64,000 bases of DNA from Cyclobacteriaceae bacterium (GCA_029858965.1 JAOUDZ010000001.1:1-64000), one strand, 5' to 3'. Shown: positions 1-9,854, counted from the stretch's first letter. Made by a program: numbers and translations. Notes: generated from the sequence alone by a model not told the origin.

Positions 1-1
1 A

Positions 2-253
2 TGGGAAGCACTTCTGAAAATACCCATGGGTGGTATTACTACCTATCAGGGAATAGCTGTAGCATTACAGCGTCCAAAGGCAATGCAAGCCGTTGGTTCG
101 GCTGTTGGCGCAAATCACATAGCCTATCTCATCCCGTGCCATCGTGTAATCCGTAAAGATGGTTTACTTGGCGCGTACCGTTGGAGCGCAACACGGAAGA
201 AGAGTATTATCGGTTGGGAGCTGGCACAAACTGATGGCGGAGTGGATGTCTGA
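2..253 (+). CDS. Methylated-DNA--protein-cysteine methyltransferase, C-terminal part (5' end outside window)
   Basis: Repairs O6-alkylguanine by moving the alkyl group to its own cysteine. The reading frame is open from base 2, so the gene begins left of the window; the ATG at 26 is internal (it is preceded in frame by WEALLKIP, typical of the family). The active-site motif IPCHRVI and the downstream GAYRW and K..I..WE positions match the Ogt/Ada DNA-binding methyltransferase domain. Only the last 83 residues are visible, so it cannot be decided whether this is a stand-alone Ogt or the C-terminal domain of a longer Ada regulator. Confidence 0.93.
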   Translation, partial: WEALLKIPMGGITTYQGIAVALQRPKAMQAVGSAVGANHIAYLIPCHRVIRKDGLLGAYRWSATRKKSIIGWELAQTDGGVDV

Positions 254-316
254 TGCCTAAGTGGCTGTCAAGAATTTCCCATTCATCCGGAACAGCACAA
301 GCACTTCAGCTGATGA

Positions 317-919
317 TTATGTGGCCCACGCCTTGCCGACTTCCGCCAATGGCACGCAACCCTGATAAGGGCCTGGCACCTGATTGTATTGCAGCACTTG
401 CGTTGCGCCCGGTTCACTCGTGAAGAAACCCAATAAGGTAAGCTCTTTCACCTTTAGGATGAATGGCTTGTCAGCCCCTGCCTCAGTATTCCACCAGCCG
501 GTCGGTCCGCCGCTTCCGGCGGCAGCAAGTGCCTCATCATGATGTTTCTTAAATAGTGCAACCTGGTCTTCTGGTTTGCAGTCTGTGAAGAATTCAGCGT
601 AGGTATTTTTTGCATCCTCTTCAAATGCCGCCAAACCTTTTAAGAAGCTATCCTGATCCTCCTTTTCGTAAACTTCGTTCAGCATGCTATCGATGAATCC
701 CGGTACGCCGGCATCTTTTGCGCCTGGCGTTGACGTCTTGGGTATAATGATTTCCGCCAGTTCCGCTATTGTGCGCGCCTGATCTTCCGTAAAAAACACA
801 GGCTTATACGAAAGTTCAGGAGCGGCCTTGCATCCCTTTAAGACCCCAGCCAATGCAGGAGCTGATATTGCATACCCTAACGCTAAGACTGTACGCTGTA
901 TTGCTTCTCTTCTGTTCAT
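317..919 (-). CDS. Gluconate 2-dehydrogenase subunit 3 family protein (partner of the GMC oxidoreductase)
   Basis: 200 residues. The N-terminus carries a twin-arginine-like NRREAIQ followed by a hydrophobic stretch and a Cys (VLKGC, residue 30), so it is probably exported by Tat and perhaps lipidated, although the lipobox is not canonical. The body matches the small subunit of gluconate 2-dehydrogenase-type membrane oxidoreductases, which helps fold and co-export a flavin subunit that has no signal of its own. It starts 18 bp after the GMC gene ends, so the two form one transcription unit. The GMC protein has no obvious signal peptide, which fits hitch-hiker export with this subunit. Confidence 0.88.
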   Translation of the reverse strand: MNRREAIQRTVLALGYAISAPALAGVLKGCKAAPELSYKPVFFTEDQARTIAELAEIIIPKTSTPGAKDAGVPGFIDSMLNEVYEKEDQDSFLKGLAAFEEDAKNTYAEFFTDCKPEDQVALFKKHHDEALAAAGSGGPTGWWNTEAGADKPFILKVKELTLLGFFTSEPGATQVLQYNQVPGPYQGCVPLAEVGKAWAT

Positions 920-937
920 CTTCTTTGTTGCTTCCGG

Positions 938-2644
938 TTATAGATTTCCCTTTTTTAGTTCACTCGCCGCACGATCGGCTGCCCTGGCCGTCAAGGCCAT
1001 ATACGTCAGCGAAGGATTCTGGCAACCCGACGAGGTCATGGCTGCACCATCCGTTACAAAAACATTGGGTGCTTCGTGCACCTGGTTCCATTTGTTCAAA
1101 ACCGACGTCCGGGCATCCCTACCCATACGGGCTGTTCCCATTTCATGGATGCCAAGTCCCATATTATCAGGGTTGTCGAACATAGTTACGTTCTTAAAGC
1201 CAGCCGCTTCCAGCATTTCTGCGGCAGACTCTTTCATGTCAGTGCGCATCGCTCTTTCATTCTCGCCCCACGTTGCATCGATGTTCAATGTGGGCAAACC
1301 ATAGACGTCTTTCTTTTCTTTGTTGATTGATACCCTGTTCTCAGGATTAGGCAAACATTCTCCAAAACCAGTGATGCCGATGTTCCATGCGCCGGGAGAC
1401 GTTAATGAATCCTTTAATTCTTCACCAAAGGCCATTTCGCTTACACCTCTGGACCATTCTGAGCGACTCGCGGAACCCTGGTACCCGAATCCACGAATGA
1501 AATCGGTGCGTTTATCTTTTCCAATATTGCGGAAACGGGGGATATAAATCCCATTGGGTCTACGGCCGATATAATACTTATCTTCAAAACCATCAACCTT
1601 CGCATCTGCACCAGCACGGTATTGGTGATCCATCAGGTTACGGCCAAGTTGATCACTCCCATTACCCAGGCCATTGGGGAATCTGCCCGATATAGAATTA
1701 AGCAGAATAAATGTGGATCCCAGCGTAGACGCATTCAGGAAAATGACTTTGGCGAAGAAATCTATTTCCTCCTTCGTCTCCGCATCCAACACTTTCACAC
1801 CTATGGCTTTGCCTTTCTTCTCATCATAGATTATGGAATGGACAATTGAGTATGGTCTTAATGTCATGTTGCCGGTCTTTGCAGCAGCCGGTAGCGTTGA
1901 AGCATTACTGCTGAAGTATGCTCCATAAGGACATCCCCTAACGCACAAATTCCGTGACTGGCAGATTCCGCGGCTTGGATCATGGGGCAAAGCTGCCGTA
2001 AGATGCGCTACCCGGCCGATCGTAATTTTTCTGTTAAATTTCTCCGCGATCTTATCCCTAAATACTTCCTCAACACAATTCAATTCCATCGGTGGAAGAA
2101 ATTTTCCATCCGGCAACTGCGGAAGTCCTTCAGCACGACCACTTACGCCAATATACGATTCGACATAGTCATACCAAGGTGAAAGATCATTGTAACGGAT
2201 AGGCCAGTCAACACCAACGCCATCCTTCAAATTCGCCTCAAAATCCATTTCAGAAAACCTGTAGGTCTGCCTTCCCCACATGAGCGACCGTCCACCTGCG
2301 TGATAGCCCCGTATCCAATCAAAAGGTTTTACTTCAGTGTAAGGATTTTCAGTATCCTTAACATACCAGTGTTTATTTGCCTGGGTAACCCAATTTGTTC
2401 TGGATTGCACGGGATAAAACTTGAGCTCTTCTGCAGACAGTTTGTCGGCATGAGGGAGTTGCCATGGGTCTTTAGTCATGGTGGGATAATCTACCACATG
2501 CCGTACATCCCGTCCTCTTTCCAATACCAATGTTTTCAGCCCCTTCTCCGTCAGTTCTTTCGCAGCCCATCCACCACTAATTCCTGTTCCCACCACAATG
2601 GCGTCATAGGTGTTTTGCGCTTCCGCTTCAATATTCAAATTCAT
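938..2644 (-). CDS. GMC family FAD-dependent oxidoreductase (sugar/glucoside dehydrogenase-like)
   Basis: 568 residues, normal for the bacterial two-subunit GMC group. Residues 14-30 hold the dinucleotide-binding loop (GTGISGG) and a FAD-binding ERGRD follows near 43. A Cys-rich segment CVRGCPYGA and the C-terminal motifs GIHEMGTARMG and CQNPSLT carry the expected catalytic His and Asn. Members of this group oxidise a sugar hydroxyl and pass electrons to a cytochrome c or quinone; with a subunit-3 partner the best-known activities are gluconate, sorbose/sorbitol and glucoside-3 dehydrogenase. Substrate is not readable from sequence. The DUF1080 genes nearby favour glucoside C3 oxidation (inference). 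No cytochrome gene is adjacent. Confidence 0.93.
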   Translation of the reverse strand: MNLNIEAEAQNTYDAIVVGTGISGGWAAKELTEKGLKTLVLERGRDVRHVVDYPTMTKDPWQLPHADKLSAEELKFYPVQSRTNWVTQANKHWYVKDTENPYTEVKPFDWIRGYHAGGRSLMWGRQTYRFSEMDFEANLKDGVGVDWPIRYNDLSPWYDYVESYIGVSGRAEGLPQLPDGKFLPPMELNCVEEVFRDKIAEKFNRKITIGRVAHLTAALPHDPSRGICQSRNLCVRGCPYGAYFSSNASTLPAAAKTGNMTLRPYSIVHSIIYDEKKGKAIGVKVLDAETKEEIDFFAKVIFLNASTLGSTFILLNSISGRFPNGLGNGSDQLGRNLMDHQYRAGADAKVDGFEDKYYIGRRPNGIYIPRFRNIGKDKRTDFIRGFGYQGSASRSEWSRGVSEMAFGEELKDSLTSPGAWNIGITGFGECLPNPENRVSINKEKKDVYGLPTLNIDATWGENERAMRTDMKESAAEMLEAAGFKNVTMFDNPDNMGLGIHEMGTARMGRDARTSVLNKWNQVHEAPNVFVTDGAAMTSSGCQNPSLTYMALTARAADRAASELKKGNL

Positions 2645-2962
2645 CGTTTCGTAAAGTTTTAAAAAATAAATTTAGTGATTAAGACGCTATTTCCAATTGT
2701 GCATTTCGTTTGTTTCCGGTTCGCCGATGTCTAACGATATTGAGAATATTCGAAAATATGCTGGTTTCGGTGCCAATTTACTACTGTACTTCACCCGAAC
2801 GTGTCCTTCCTGCTGGGTCCAGGGCAAAGAAGCTACCGCCAGCAGCAGATAAAAGCCATTGCTGTATTTAAGTTTAACGCACCACCATTTTTCATTGGCG
2901 GGGACTTGTCTTCCAGATAACTAGCATCTAATATTATTACTGCAATGTCAACGTCCCCTACT
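2645..2962. other. Intergenic region between divergent genes, no gene seen
   Basis: About 318 bp separate the start of the GMC gene (minus) from the start of the TolB-like gene (plus), so promoters for both should lie here. I found no clear TAnnTTTG element, no hairpin with a T-run and no convincing coding frame; a 37-codon ATG frame near 2760 resembles nothing I know. Confidence 0.5.
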
Positions 2963-4519
2963 ATGAACTTAAGCATCTGTTTCAATCCTGTACCTAATCG
3001 GAAGTATATTCCACTGATCATCCTATTCCTTCAGACTACTGCACTCTTCGGCCAATTGGAACCTGTGGGAATATTCGACCATCACCAGGATGTTGGTGAT
3101 CCGAAGGTAAAGGGATCAGCTGTTTATAATGAAGAAGACCAGACCTACACACTTTCAGGTGCGGGCAAAAATATGTGGGCAACCGAAGATCAGTTCCAAT
3201 TCGCCTGGAAAAAAATTAAAGGCGATTTTATTATACGTGCAAGCGTAAAGTTTATCGGCAAGGGGGCAGCAGATCACCGAAAAATAGGAATTATAGCACG
3301 GGATAATTTAACAGCTAATTCCCGTTATGCCGATGCCTGCGTGCACGGCGATGTACTTACCTCATTACAATACAGGCCAACGGATGGTGACCCAACAGAT
3401 CAGGTGGTACTGTCTACCTATCATCCTACAGAGATAGAACTTGAACGTTCGGGCAATACCTTCACATTCTCCGCTGCTGTGTTTGGTGAACCTTACAAGT
3501 CCGTCACAAAGGAGCTGGACCTCAATGAAGAAGTCTATGCGGGACTGTTCATTTGTTCGCACGTAGAAGATGTAATTGAAAAAGCAGTTTTCAGCAATGT
3601 GCAAGTCATCATTCCTGCCGCCAAAGACTTTGTTCCGTACAAGGATTACCTGGGAAGTCATTTAGAAGTAATGGACGTGGCTACAGGCCATAGAAAGATT
3701 TTGTACAGTGCACCAAATTCCCTTCAGGCACCGAACTGGACACCCGATAACAAATACCTTATCTTCAATTCGCTCGGCGCAACGGAAACCATACTCTACA
3801 AGTATGATTTACAGCGCGGAGCAATAACAAAACTCAATACAGGCTTTGCAAATCAACTTAACAATGATCACGTGTTGTCGAGAGACGGGAAAATGCTGGG
3901 GATCAGTAATCATACAGGTCCCAAAAGGACCTCAACAATTTTTATTATGCCGGCGACTGGTAGTGACAATCCCACAAAGATCACGTCGGAGTTAAGTGGC
4001 CAATCCTATCTTCACGACTGGTCGCCCGATGGAAAGAATTTGATCTTTACCGGAAATCGTAATGATGAGTGGAATATCATTTCCATTAATGTAGATACCA
4101 AAAAGGAAACGATTCTTACGGAGGATGCAACCCTTGATGATGGGCCTGAATTTAGTAGGGACGGAAAATACATCTATTTCAATTCCGTTCGCACCGGCAC
4201 GATGCAGTTATGGCGCATGAAGCCCGATGGAAGCGAAGAGGAGCAGGTAACGTTCGACGAATACAACGATTGGTTCCCCCATTTTTCTCCTGACGGGAAG
4301 TGGATACTGTATGTTTCATTCCCCAAAGACATTGATCCGGTGAGTCATCCTTTCTACAAGAAAATTTACCTGCGGCTCATGCCAACGTCAGGCGGAGTGG
4401 CCCGGACGATTGCCTATGTTTATGGTGGTCAGGGAACGATCAACGTGCCAAGCTGGTCGCCCGACAGTAAAAAGATAGCCTTTGTAAGCAATTCAAAACT
4501 GGATCTTCCCATGAAGTAG
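2963..4519 (+). CDS. Exported protein with lectin-like N-terminal domain and TolB-type beta-propeller
   Basis: The ATG at 2963 (MNLSICF) is preferred over 2945 because it gives a more compact signal peptide, with a hydrophobic run ending TALFGQ. Residues about 35-215 look like a DUF1349/laminin-G-like beta-sandwich. The rest holds repeated PD40/TolB-like blades, each with a variant of SPDGK (WTPDNKYLIF, WSPDGKNLIF, FSRDGKYIYF, FSPDGKWILYV, WSPDSKKIAFV). Such propellers act as binding platforms in the periplasm. It is transcribed away from the GMC pair and towards the DUF1080 gene, so it may belong to the same sugar-handling set. Enzymatic activity is not evident. Confidence 0.82.
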   Translation: MNLSICFNPVPNRKYIPLIILFLQTTALFGQLEPVGIFDHHQDVGDPKVKGSAVYNEEDQTYTLSGAGKNMWATEDQFQFAWKKIKGDFIIRASVKFIGKGAADHRKIGIIARDNLTANSRYADACVHGDVLTSLQYRPTDGDPTDQVVLSTYHPTEIELERSGNTFTFSAAVFGEPYKSVTKELDLNEEVYAGLFICSHVEDVIEKAVFSNVQVIIPAAKDFVPYKDYLGSHLEVMDVATGHRKILYSAPNSLQAPNWTPDNKYLIFNSLGATETILYKYDLQRGAITKLNTGFANQLNNDHVLSRDGKMLGISNHTGPKRTSTIFIMPATGSDNPTKITSELSGQSYLHDWSPDGKNLIFTGNRNDEWNIISINVDTKKETILTEDATLDDGPEFSRDGKYIYFNSVRTGTMQLWRMKPDGSEEEQVTFDEYNDWFPHFSPDGKWILYVSFPKDIDPVSHPFYKKIYLRLMPTSGGVARTIAYVYGGQGTINVPSWSPDSKKIAFVSNSKLDLPMK

Positions 4520-4658
4520 CAGTATCCACAGAAATTCTGCCCTTCTTAATCAATTCAAACCGCTAATGGTAATCTGGAAATTCAAAGTATTTCATCGCTT
4601 GATTTAATTCTGCAATCCATTAACTTGGCGTCCTCTAAAATCTTAAGACAAAATCCAT

Positions 4659-5741
4659 ATGTACAAGCAAGCGCTTCTTATACCCGTTTTAGTTTTCTCC
4701 CTGCTTTCCCTTTCTTTCGCTGCCGACCTCAACGGGCGATGGATCGGAAAAATCGGCAACGACGATGTTGGTTTAGACTTGAAGGCCGAGGGAAAGAATT
4801 TATCCGGCACCATTCATACTCCTTATGGAGAAGGTCCTATCGGTAATGGCAAGATAAAGGGAGCCACTTTTTCATTCACCTACGCTGACAATGGTATAAT
4901 CATTCCCTACACGGGTAAACTGGTCGGAGAAAAAATAGACTTGTCAAGAACGCTGGGAGGCAAAGAAACTATCGGAACATTAGATCGCATGAAAGAAGGT
5001 GATCCGCTGCGAATTGCACAACGCATGCGATCCGAGATGACAGAATACTGGGAACCTGTCCCCAGGGTTGTTGATCCTGGACCCTATACAAATATGGTGA
5101 AAGCGCCTTCCGATGCCATTGTGCTCTTTGATGGAAAGGATTTGTCTGGCTGGAAAAGCAGAGATGGCAGTGCGGCAAAATGGAAGGTTGATAATGGTGT
5201 ATTTACGGTTGTAAAAGGAACGGGCGACATCAGTACACGTCAAAAATTTGGTGATTATCAACTGCACATCGAATGGAAAGTTCCTGAAGATATTCAGGGG
5301 GAAAGTCAGTCGAGGGGAAATAGCGGCGTGATGTTACAAGATCTAAGCAGTGATTTGCACCTGCGGGATTACTGGTATGAAATACAGGTGCTGGACAGCT
5401 ACAACAACCCTACCTACGTTAACGGACAGGCCGGAAGCGTGTACAAACAGAGCCCACCACTTGTAAATGCAATGCGGAAGCCCGGTGAATGGAATGTGTA
5501 TGACATTACCTACACGGCACCCCGATTCAACGAAGATGGCAGCTTACACACACCGGCACGCGTAACGGTATTTCACAATGGCATTCTGGTGCAGAATAAC
5601 TTTGCCCTTCGAGGTCACACCGCGAATGCCGGCCTCCCTCGTTATATGGCGCCTCATGGTAAAGGTTCCATTACATTGCAGGATCATGGTGATCCTAGCA
5701 AAGCGATCAGCTTCCGGAATATCTGGATCAGAGAATTGTAA
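4659..5741 (+). CDS. DUF1080 (3-keto-disaccharide hydrolase/lyase) domain protein, exported
   Basis: 360 residues with a signal peptide (cleavage probably after LSFAA). Residues about 20-110 form a small beta-rich domain; residues about 150-358 are the DUF1080 jelly-roll, seen in LFDGKDLSGWKS, GNSGVMLQ, YEIQVLDS and the closing ISFRNIWIREL. DUF1080 proteins act on glycosides that have been oxidised at C3, releasing the aglycone by hydrolysis or beta-elimination in the periplasm. The neighbouring GMC dehydrogenase would supply such a substrate. A strong hairpin terminator follows the stop codon. No Shine-Dalgarno is visible, as is usual here. Confidence 0.9.
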   Translation: MYKQALLIPVLVFSLLSLSFAADLNGRWIGKIGNDDVGLDLKAEGKNLSGTIHTPYGEGPIGNGKIKGATFSFTYADNGIIIPYTGKLVGEKIDLSRTLGGKETIGTLDRMKEGDPLRIAQRMRSEMTEYWEPVPRVVDPGPYTNMVKAPSDAIVLFDGKDLSGWKSRDGSAAKWKVDNGVFTVVKGTGDISTRQKFGDYQLHIEWKVPEDIQGESQSRGNSGVMLQDLSSDLHLRDYWYEIQVLDSYNNPTYVNGQAGSVYKQSPPLVNAMRKPGEWNVYDITYTAPRFNEDGSLHTPARVTVFHNGILVQNNFALRGHTANAGLPRYMAPHGKGSITLQDHGDPSKAISFRNIWIREL

Positions 5742-5759
5742 TGGGTTATTGCTGTAAAT

Positions 5760-5803
5760 AACAGTGTTGGCCAGCGTGTATTGTCCAACACTGTTTTCTT
5801 TCG
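5760..5803 (+). terminator. Rho-independent terminator after the first DUF1080 gene
   Basis: An 11-bp perfect stem (AACAGTGTTGG at 5760-5770 with CCAACACTGTT at 5785-5795), a 14-nt loop and a T-rich tail (TTCTTT). It lies 19 bp after the stop codon at 5741 and before the converging second DUF1080 gene. Confidence 0.8.
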
Positions 5804-5875
5804 ATTTTGGATCGATGTGCAAAAGCCATCACTTTAGTATTATTGCAGCATAACCTCTGCCCGCTCAATCACTTC

Positions 5876-6667
5876 CTACTCGTGCGCAAGGTTTCGCAAT
5901 TCTATGTTCCGAAAATCAACAGGTTGTCCTTCACTTTGCAGCGCAATATATCCCGACGTTAATGGTTTTCCAGGTTCCCACCGTGCACTATCAAATCCGC
6001 TGACAACGCCGCCACCCATAGTGGGTTTGCTATATTGCAAAACTGTATCACCCTCAATAATGTGTGTAATAAGAGAATCGCCCAATACAATAAGCTCACC
6101 CTTTACCCAAGCATCCATATCGTACGTTTTCGAAGTTGAGTTCAGGCAATGCCCGTCATATATTTTTCCCTGATAGACTATTTCAGTTCCAGGCGAACAC
6201 ATATTCCCTGTAGGTCGGGGATTACCATCACCTAACCCGGCAAGCAACTGCATTTCTACTGAGATAGGCCAATTCTGATCTTTAAGCATCAGGCTTGGAT
6301 CCTCAGCGTGGAACATTACCCCACTGTTCAGCAACGTATAGTCCGGTGCTCCTTTCTGCAGTTCGCCCGTGAAGTGATATTCAAACCTCAGGTGATAATG
6401 AGAGAAGGGAGTCTTGTAGTATAAGTGCGAGAACTGCTCATTAAAATCGCCATATTGATCATACCGTACTTTTATTGTACCATCTTCCACGCGAAAGGTA
6501 TTGCCAAAGTTAACGCCGGGATCATGGTGATTAACCTTAACGATCCAATCATCTAAATCGCGACCATTAAAAAGCTGAATCCAATAATTCTCTGTTTCGG
6601 TTTTTTTCGGCGCACTGCAGGCAGCAAGGGATAGACCTATTCCAATGTAAACGAAGTATTTCTGCAT
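5876..6667 (-). CDS. DUF1080 domain lipoprotein
   Basis: 263 residues. Signal peptide with a good lipobox (LAAC, Cys 17), so it is anchored in a membrane, probably facing the periplasm or the cell surface. Residues about 30-260 match DUF1080: LFNGRDLDDW, FRVEDGTIKV, NSGVMFHA, VEMQLLAG and the final PVDFRNIELRNL. It differs from the other DUF1080 protein in lacking the extra N-terminal domain and in its strand. The two may act on different oxidised sugars or as lyase and hydrolase of one route (inference). It converges on the first DUF1080 gene. Confidence 0.9.
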   Translation of the reverse strand: MQKYFVYIGIGLSLAACSAPKKTETENYWIQLFNGRDLDDWIVKVNHHDPGVNFGNTFRVEDGTIKVRYDQYGDFNEQFSHLYYKTPFSHYHLRFEYHFTGELQKGAPDYTLLNSGVMFHAEDPSLMLKDQNWPISVEMQLLAGLGDGNPRPTGNMCSPGTEIVYQGKIYDGHCLNSTSKTYDMDAWVKGELIVLGDSLITHIIEGDTVLQYSKPTMGGGVVSGFDSARWEPGKPLTSGYIALQSEGQPVDFRNIELRNLAHE

Positions 6668-6886
6668 GGTCTTTTGTTTTCCTACAAGATAAGTAAACAG
6701 AACGTCTCCCGGACTCCACAGAAATAATAATTAGCCCATTTTGATACTTTCCGGAATTGAATCAACACCATTTAGATTCCGTGAGTATCAGGCTTATTCC
6801 AGATCTCATTCAAAATGTACGGATCTCGTAGGGCGATAAACAATACTTTGATACATTCACTTCCCCTTAACATAAAGCAAACAGTG

Positions 6887-8563
6887 ATGAATCAGCTCGT
6901 AATCCTTTTTATGCTCTTTGCAGGACCATCATTCGTTTATGCGCAATCCCAGGTGCCTGTTGGCGAAATACACGGCCCCCTGGTTTGGCACAGCAAAATA
7001 TATCCGGGGACAGCGCGCAATTATTGGATTTATGTGCCGAAGCAGTACGACCCTTCAAAACCAGCGTGCCTGATGGTAGTGCAGGATGGACTTTCTCGTG
7101 CGAAGGGATGGAACCTGCCCGCCATACTCGATTCCCTCATCGCCGGGAAAGAGATTCCTGTGATGATCGGCATTTTTGTTGATCACGGAACCGTGGCATC
7201 CGCTAACAAGGATTACTTTCCACGCTATAACCGCAGTTTTGAATATGATGCATTGGGCGACCGATACGCACGATTTCTTTTGGAAGAGCTAATCCCCGAA
7301 GTAGAGCGCTCCTATAATCTCAGCACAGATCCTAACGACAGGTCTATTGCTGGCGCGAGTTCCGGTGCCATCTGCGCCTTCAATGTCGCCTGGGAAAGGC
7401 CGGATCAATTTCGAAGAGTACTCAGCACCATTGGCACCTACGTAGGTCTGCGAGGGGGAGATGAATTTTCAACGCTGGTCAGAAAAACAGAGGCGAAACC
7501 TTTGCGCATCTTTTTGGAAGACGGCACGAAAGACCTGAATATTTACGGCGGCGACTGGTGGATGGCCAACCAGAATATGCTCTCTGCCCTGACCTATGCA
7601 GGCTATGAAGTAAATCATGCCTGGGGTGAAGGAGGTGGGCACGACAGTAGGCATGCTGTAACTATCATGGGCGAAGCGGTTGCCTGGCTTTGGAAAGACT
7701 ATCCGGTTCCCGTCAAAACACACATAGAAAGCAATGCACGGATAAACTTACTCCTGGACGGAGAGCCCTGGAAAGAAATCAATTTGAAAGCAATAAAGTC
7801 AGGTAAACTGACTATTAATAAGCAAGGAGAAGTCTTCTTTACCGACGGACAATCTGTCTACCGTATAGATAACCAAGAAGCCATGATGCCATACGCAAAA
7901 CTGAAAGGTGACGTTGGCGGTATTTCATTTAACCAGGATGGAGCACTATATGCTGCTGACCTTGCCAGCCACAAGATAATACTCATCAATGAAAAAGGCG
8001 TTGCGCGCGATGTTGTAACAAATGTAGATGCGAACTTCATGACCATATCCAACAAAGGAATATACTTTACAGACACACGTAAGGACCGCATTGGGCTGTA
8101 CGGCTTTGCAGCAAAAAAAGTTACATATACCACTGTTCCGTTTCACCCTACCGGGCTTGCGCTTTCTTCCGATCAGTCTTTTCTCAATGTTGGCTTTTCC
8201 AATTGCGTTTTCGGCTATTCGTACAAAATTCTTGAAAGCGGAACGCCTGATTTTGGGCAAGCCTATATACACTACCAGGTGCCCTACGGCGAAACTGCAC
8301 CGGGTGCATCTGGAATGACCGTTGATAGCGACAATTTGTTGTACACGGCCACTACGATGGGCCTACAGGTTTCAGACCAATTAGGCAGAGTAAATTTTAT
8401 TTTTTCAAAGCCTGCTGAGGGAATGTCAGACGTAAAGCTGGCCGGAGTGGACTTTAACACAATCTATGTTAGTTGTAACGGAAAATTGTTCAGCCGGAAA
8501 ATCAATGCAAAAGGAGTTCAGTCATGGCTTCCTGCTGTGAAGCCACCGAAGCCTGGCTTGTGA
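6887..8563 (+). CDS. Esterase (enterochelin-esterase-like) fused to SMP-30/gluconolactonase-like propeller
   Basis: Start chosen at the ATG at 6887, which opens directly with a signal peptide (cleavage after FVYAQ); an upstream in-frame ATG at 6815 would add 24 residues before it. The first about 290 residues are an alpha/beta hydrolase of the Fes/esterase-D type: nucleophile elbow GASSGA, likely Asp in EDGTKD and His in GGGHDSRH. Residues about 300-558 are a six-bladed-propeller domain like SMP-30/gluconolactonase (FFTDGQSVYRID, GISFNQDGALYAAD, LALSSDQSFLNVG). An exported esterase plus lactonase-like domain fits removal of acyl groups from, or hydrolysis of lactones of, plant sugars. Substrate unknown. 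Confidence 0.85.
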   Translation: MNQLVILFMLFAGPSFVYAQSQVPVGEIHGPLVWHSKIYPGTARNYWIYVPKQYDPSKPACLMVVQDGLSRAKGWNLPAILDSLIAGKEIPVMIGIFVDHGTVASANKDYFPRYNRSFEYDALGDRYARFLLEELIPEVERSYNLSTDPNDRSIAGASSGAICAFNVAWERPDQFRRVLSTIGTYVGLRGGDEFSTLVRKTEAKPLRIFLEDGTKDLNIYGGDWWMANQNMLSALTYAGYEVNHAWGEGGGHDSRHAVTIMGEAVAWLWKDYPVPVKTHIESNARINLLLDGEPWKEINLKAIKSGKLTINKQGEVFFTDGQSVYRIDNQEAMMPYAKLKGDVGGISFNQDGALYAADLASHKIILINEKGVARDVVTNVDANFMTISNKGIYFTDTRKDRIGLYGFAAKKVTYTTVPFHPTGLALSSDQSFLNVGFSNCVFGYSYKILESGTPDFGQAYIHYQVPYGETAPGASGMTVDSDNLLYTATTMGLQVSDQLGRVNFIFSKPAEGMSDVKLAGVDFNTIYVSCNGKLFSRKINAKGVQSWLPAVKPPKPGL

Positions 8564-8749
8564 GTCATGATCGATAATCCACTGGTTTTCCTAGAAGAAA
8601 AATAAATTCTCATAATACAAAGAATAACTACCGACCAGCCCGGTTCAGCTATTGAAATTGATCCGGGCCAGATGGTAATTAACTTAAGTCATACACTTCC
8701 TGTTGATAAACGATAATTAATATTACTCTAAATCAAAAAGAAGTAAATG

Positions 8750-9739
8750 CTACGGTAGCCCGTCAATAAGATTAGTAAGCTCTTCCTCGGTGATGGATTG
8801 CACCCCCTTAATTACCTCCTCATGATTTTCAGAAATAGTTGCACCCTGAATAGCATAATGAATTTCATCCTCAATTATGCTGATCAGGATAATGTGCGCC
8901 TTCAGGCCTATTGGAATTAACCCATAGTGCTCGGTAAACATACCTTTCTGGTCGTCGTATCTATCGAAACGTCCAAGTGCTGTGGGTTCACCATCGTACG
9001 CAATGAAGACGGTACAGTTTGTACTATCAAATCCTTCAGGAACTCCAATAAAAATTGTTGTCTTAGGTCTTGGATCACTAAACCATCGGTCAATGTTTGT
9101 CCAGCCAAACTGACTTTGGAAAGTGAAGTAAGCGCTTTGTACTCCCCCAGGTCCCTGAAACTCTCCAATTTCAATACCCCTGTCTTTCTTTTCTTCCCAT
9201 GTAACATCGCAGTCATCACCTTCGCACGCAACCGTTCCCCCGAATTGGCGCATGTCCTGATCGACATCACCGGTGTTCTTTGTGGGTGCCACAATAGTAA
9301 AACCACTGACCAACTTAAGTTGTACACCGTCCTGAAACGCGTTCACATAAAATTCACCACCCGATACAAGCGTGCCAATAGCGCCGTTCTCCATTTTACC
9401 GTTTGTTGGCTTCTTCGTTAACAACATGGAAGATCGATTGTAAATTTCGATCAACTCAATATCAACTTCTCCCGATACACCGTCACCACTTTCTGTCAAA
9501 AATTGGTTGGCACTAAACTGAAGGACTGTGCCCTGGCTCCCCACTATACTTCCGCCTGTTGAAGCGTCTACTGTGAAAGCTTGTTTACGCGCGTCAGCAC
9601 TCGAGTTGAAAAATTCAATCAGCGCATTTTTGTCTGGTTGCGGTCCTTTTACTATTTCATTCCCTTCGTCACAGCCGATCATGGCAATGCAAATGAAAAC
9701 TATTGGCAATATGCCTTTAGGAATTCTATGCTTTTTCAT
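8750..9739 (-). CDS. Hypothetical lipoprotein
   Basis: Start at 9739 (MKKHRIPKG) rather than the ORF opening at 9805, because it leads straight into a signal peptide with lipobox IGC (Cys 23). 329 residues. The mature protein is acidic and beta-rich. A segment around residues 60-150 (GGSIVGSQGTVLQFSANQF, then GEVDIELIEIY) resembles an N-terminal domain I have seen in Bacteroidota lipoproteins of unknown role. A CEGDDCD pair of Cys may form a disulphide. It converges on the esterase gene; no functional partner is apparent. Confidence 0.8.
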   Translation of the reverse strand: MKKHRIPKGILPIVFICIAMIGCDEGNEIVKGPQPDKNALIEFFNSSADARKQAFTVDASTGGSIVGSQGTVLQFSANQFLTESGDGVSGEVDIELIEIYNRSSMLLTKKPTNGKMENGAIGTLVSGGEFYVNAFQDGVQLKLVSGFTIVAPTKNTGDVDQDMRQFGGTVACEGDDCDVTWEEKKDRGIEIGEFQGPGGVQSAYFTFQSQFGWTNIDRWFSDPRPKTTIFIGVPEGFDSTNCTVFIAYDGEPTALGRFDRYDDQKGMFTEHYGLIPIGLKAHIILISIIEDEIHYAIQGATISENHEEVIKGVQSITEEELTNLIDGLP

Positions 9740-9854
9740 TTTATTGTTTTTTGGTTCTGGGATAGATCCCCAAGAGCAGAAAATTGTTACCACCCGACAG
9801 TTCATTTCTTCCGAATTTATCGACAGACAATGTCAATCCCCTGTCCAATCGCAA

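Noticed and set aside
8927-9421. 164-codon open frame antisense to the lipoprotein gene
   Set aside because: No domain, and the sense frame has a signal peptide with lipobox and sensible composition.
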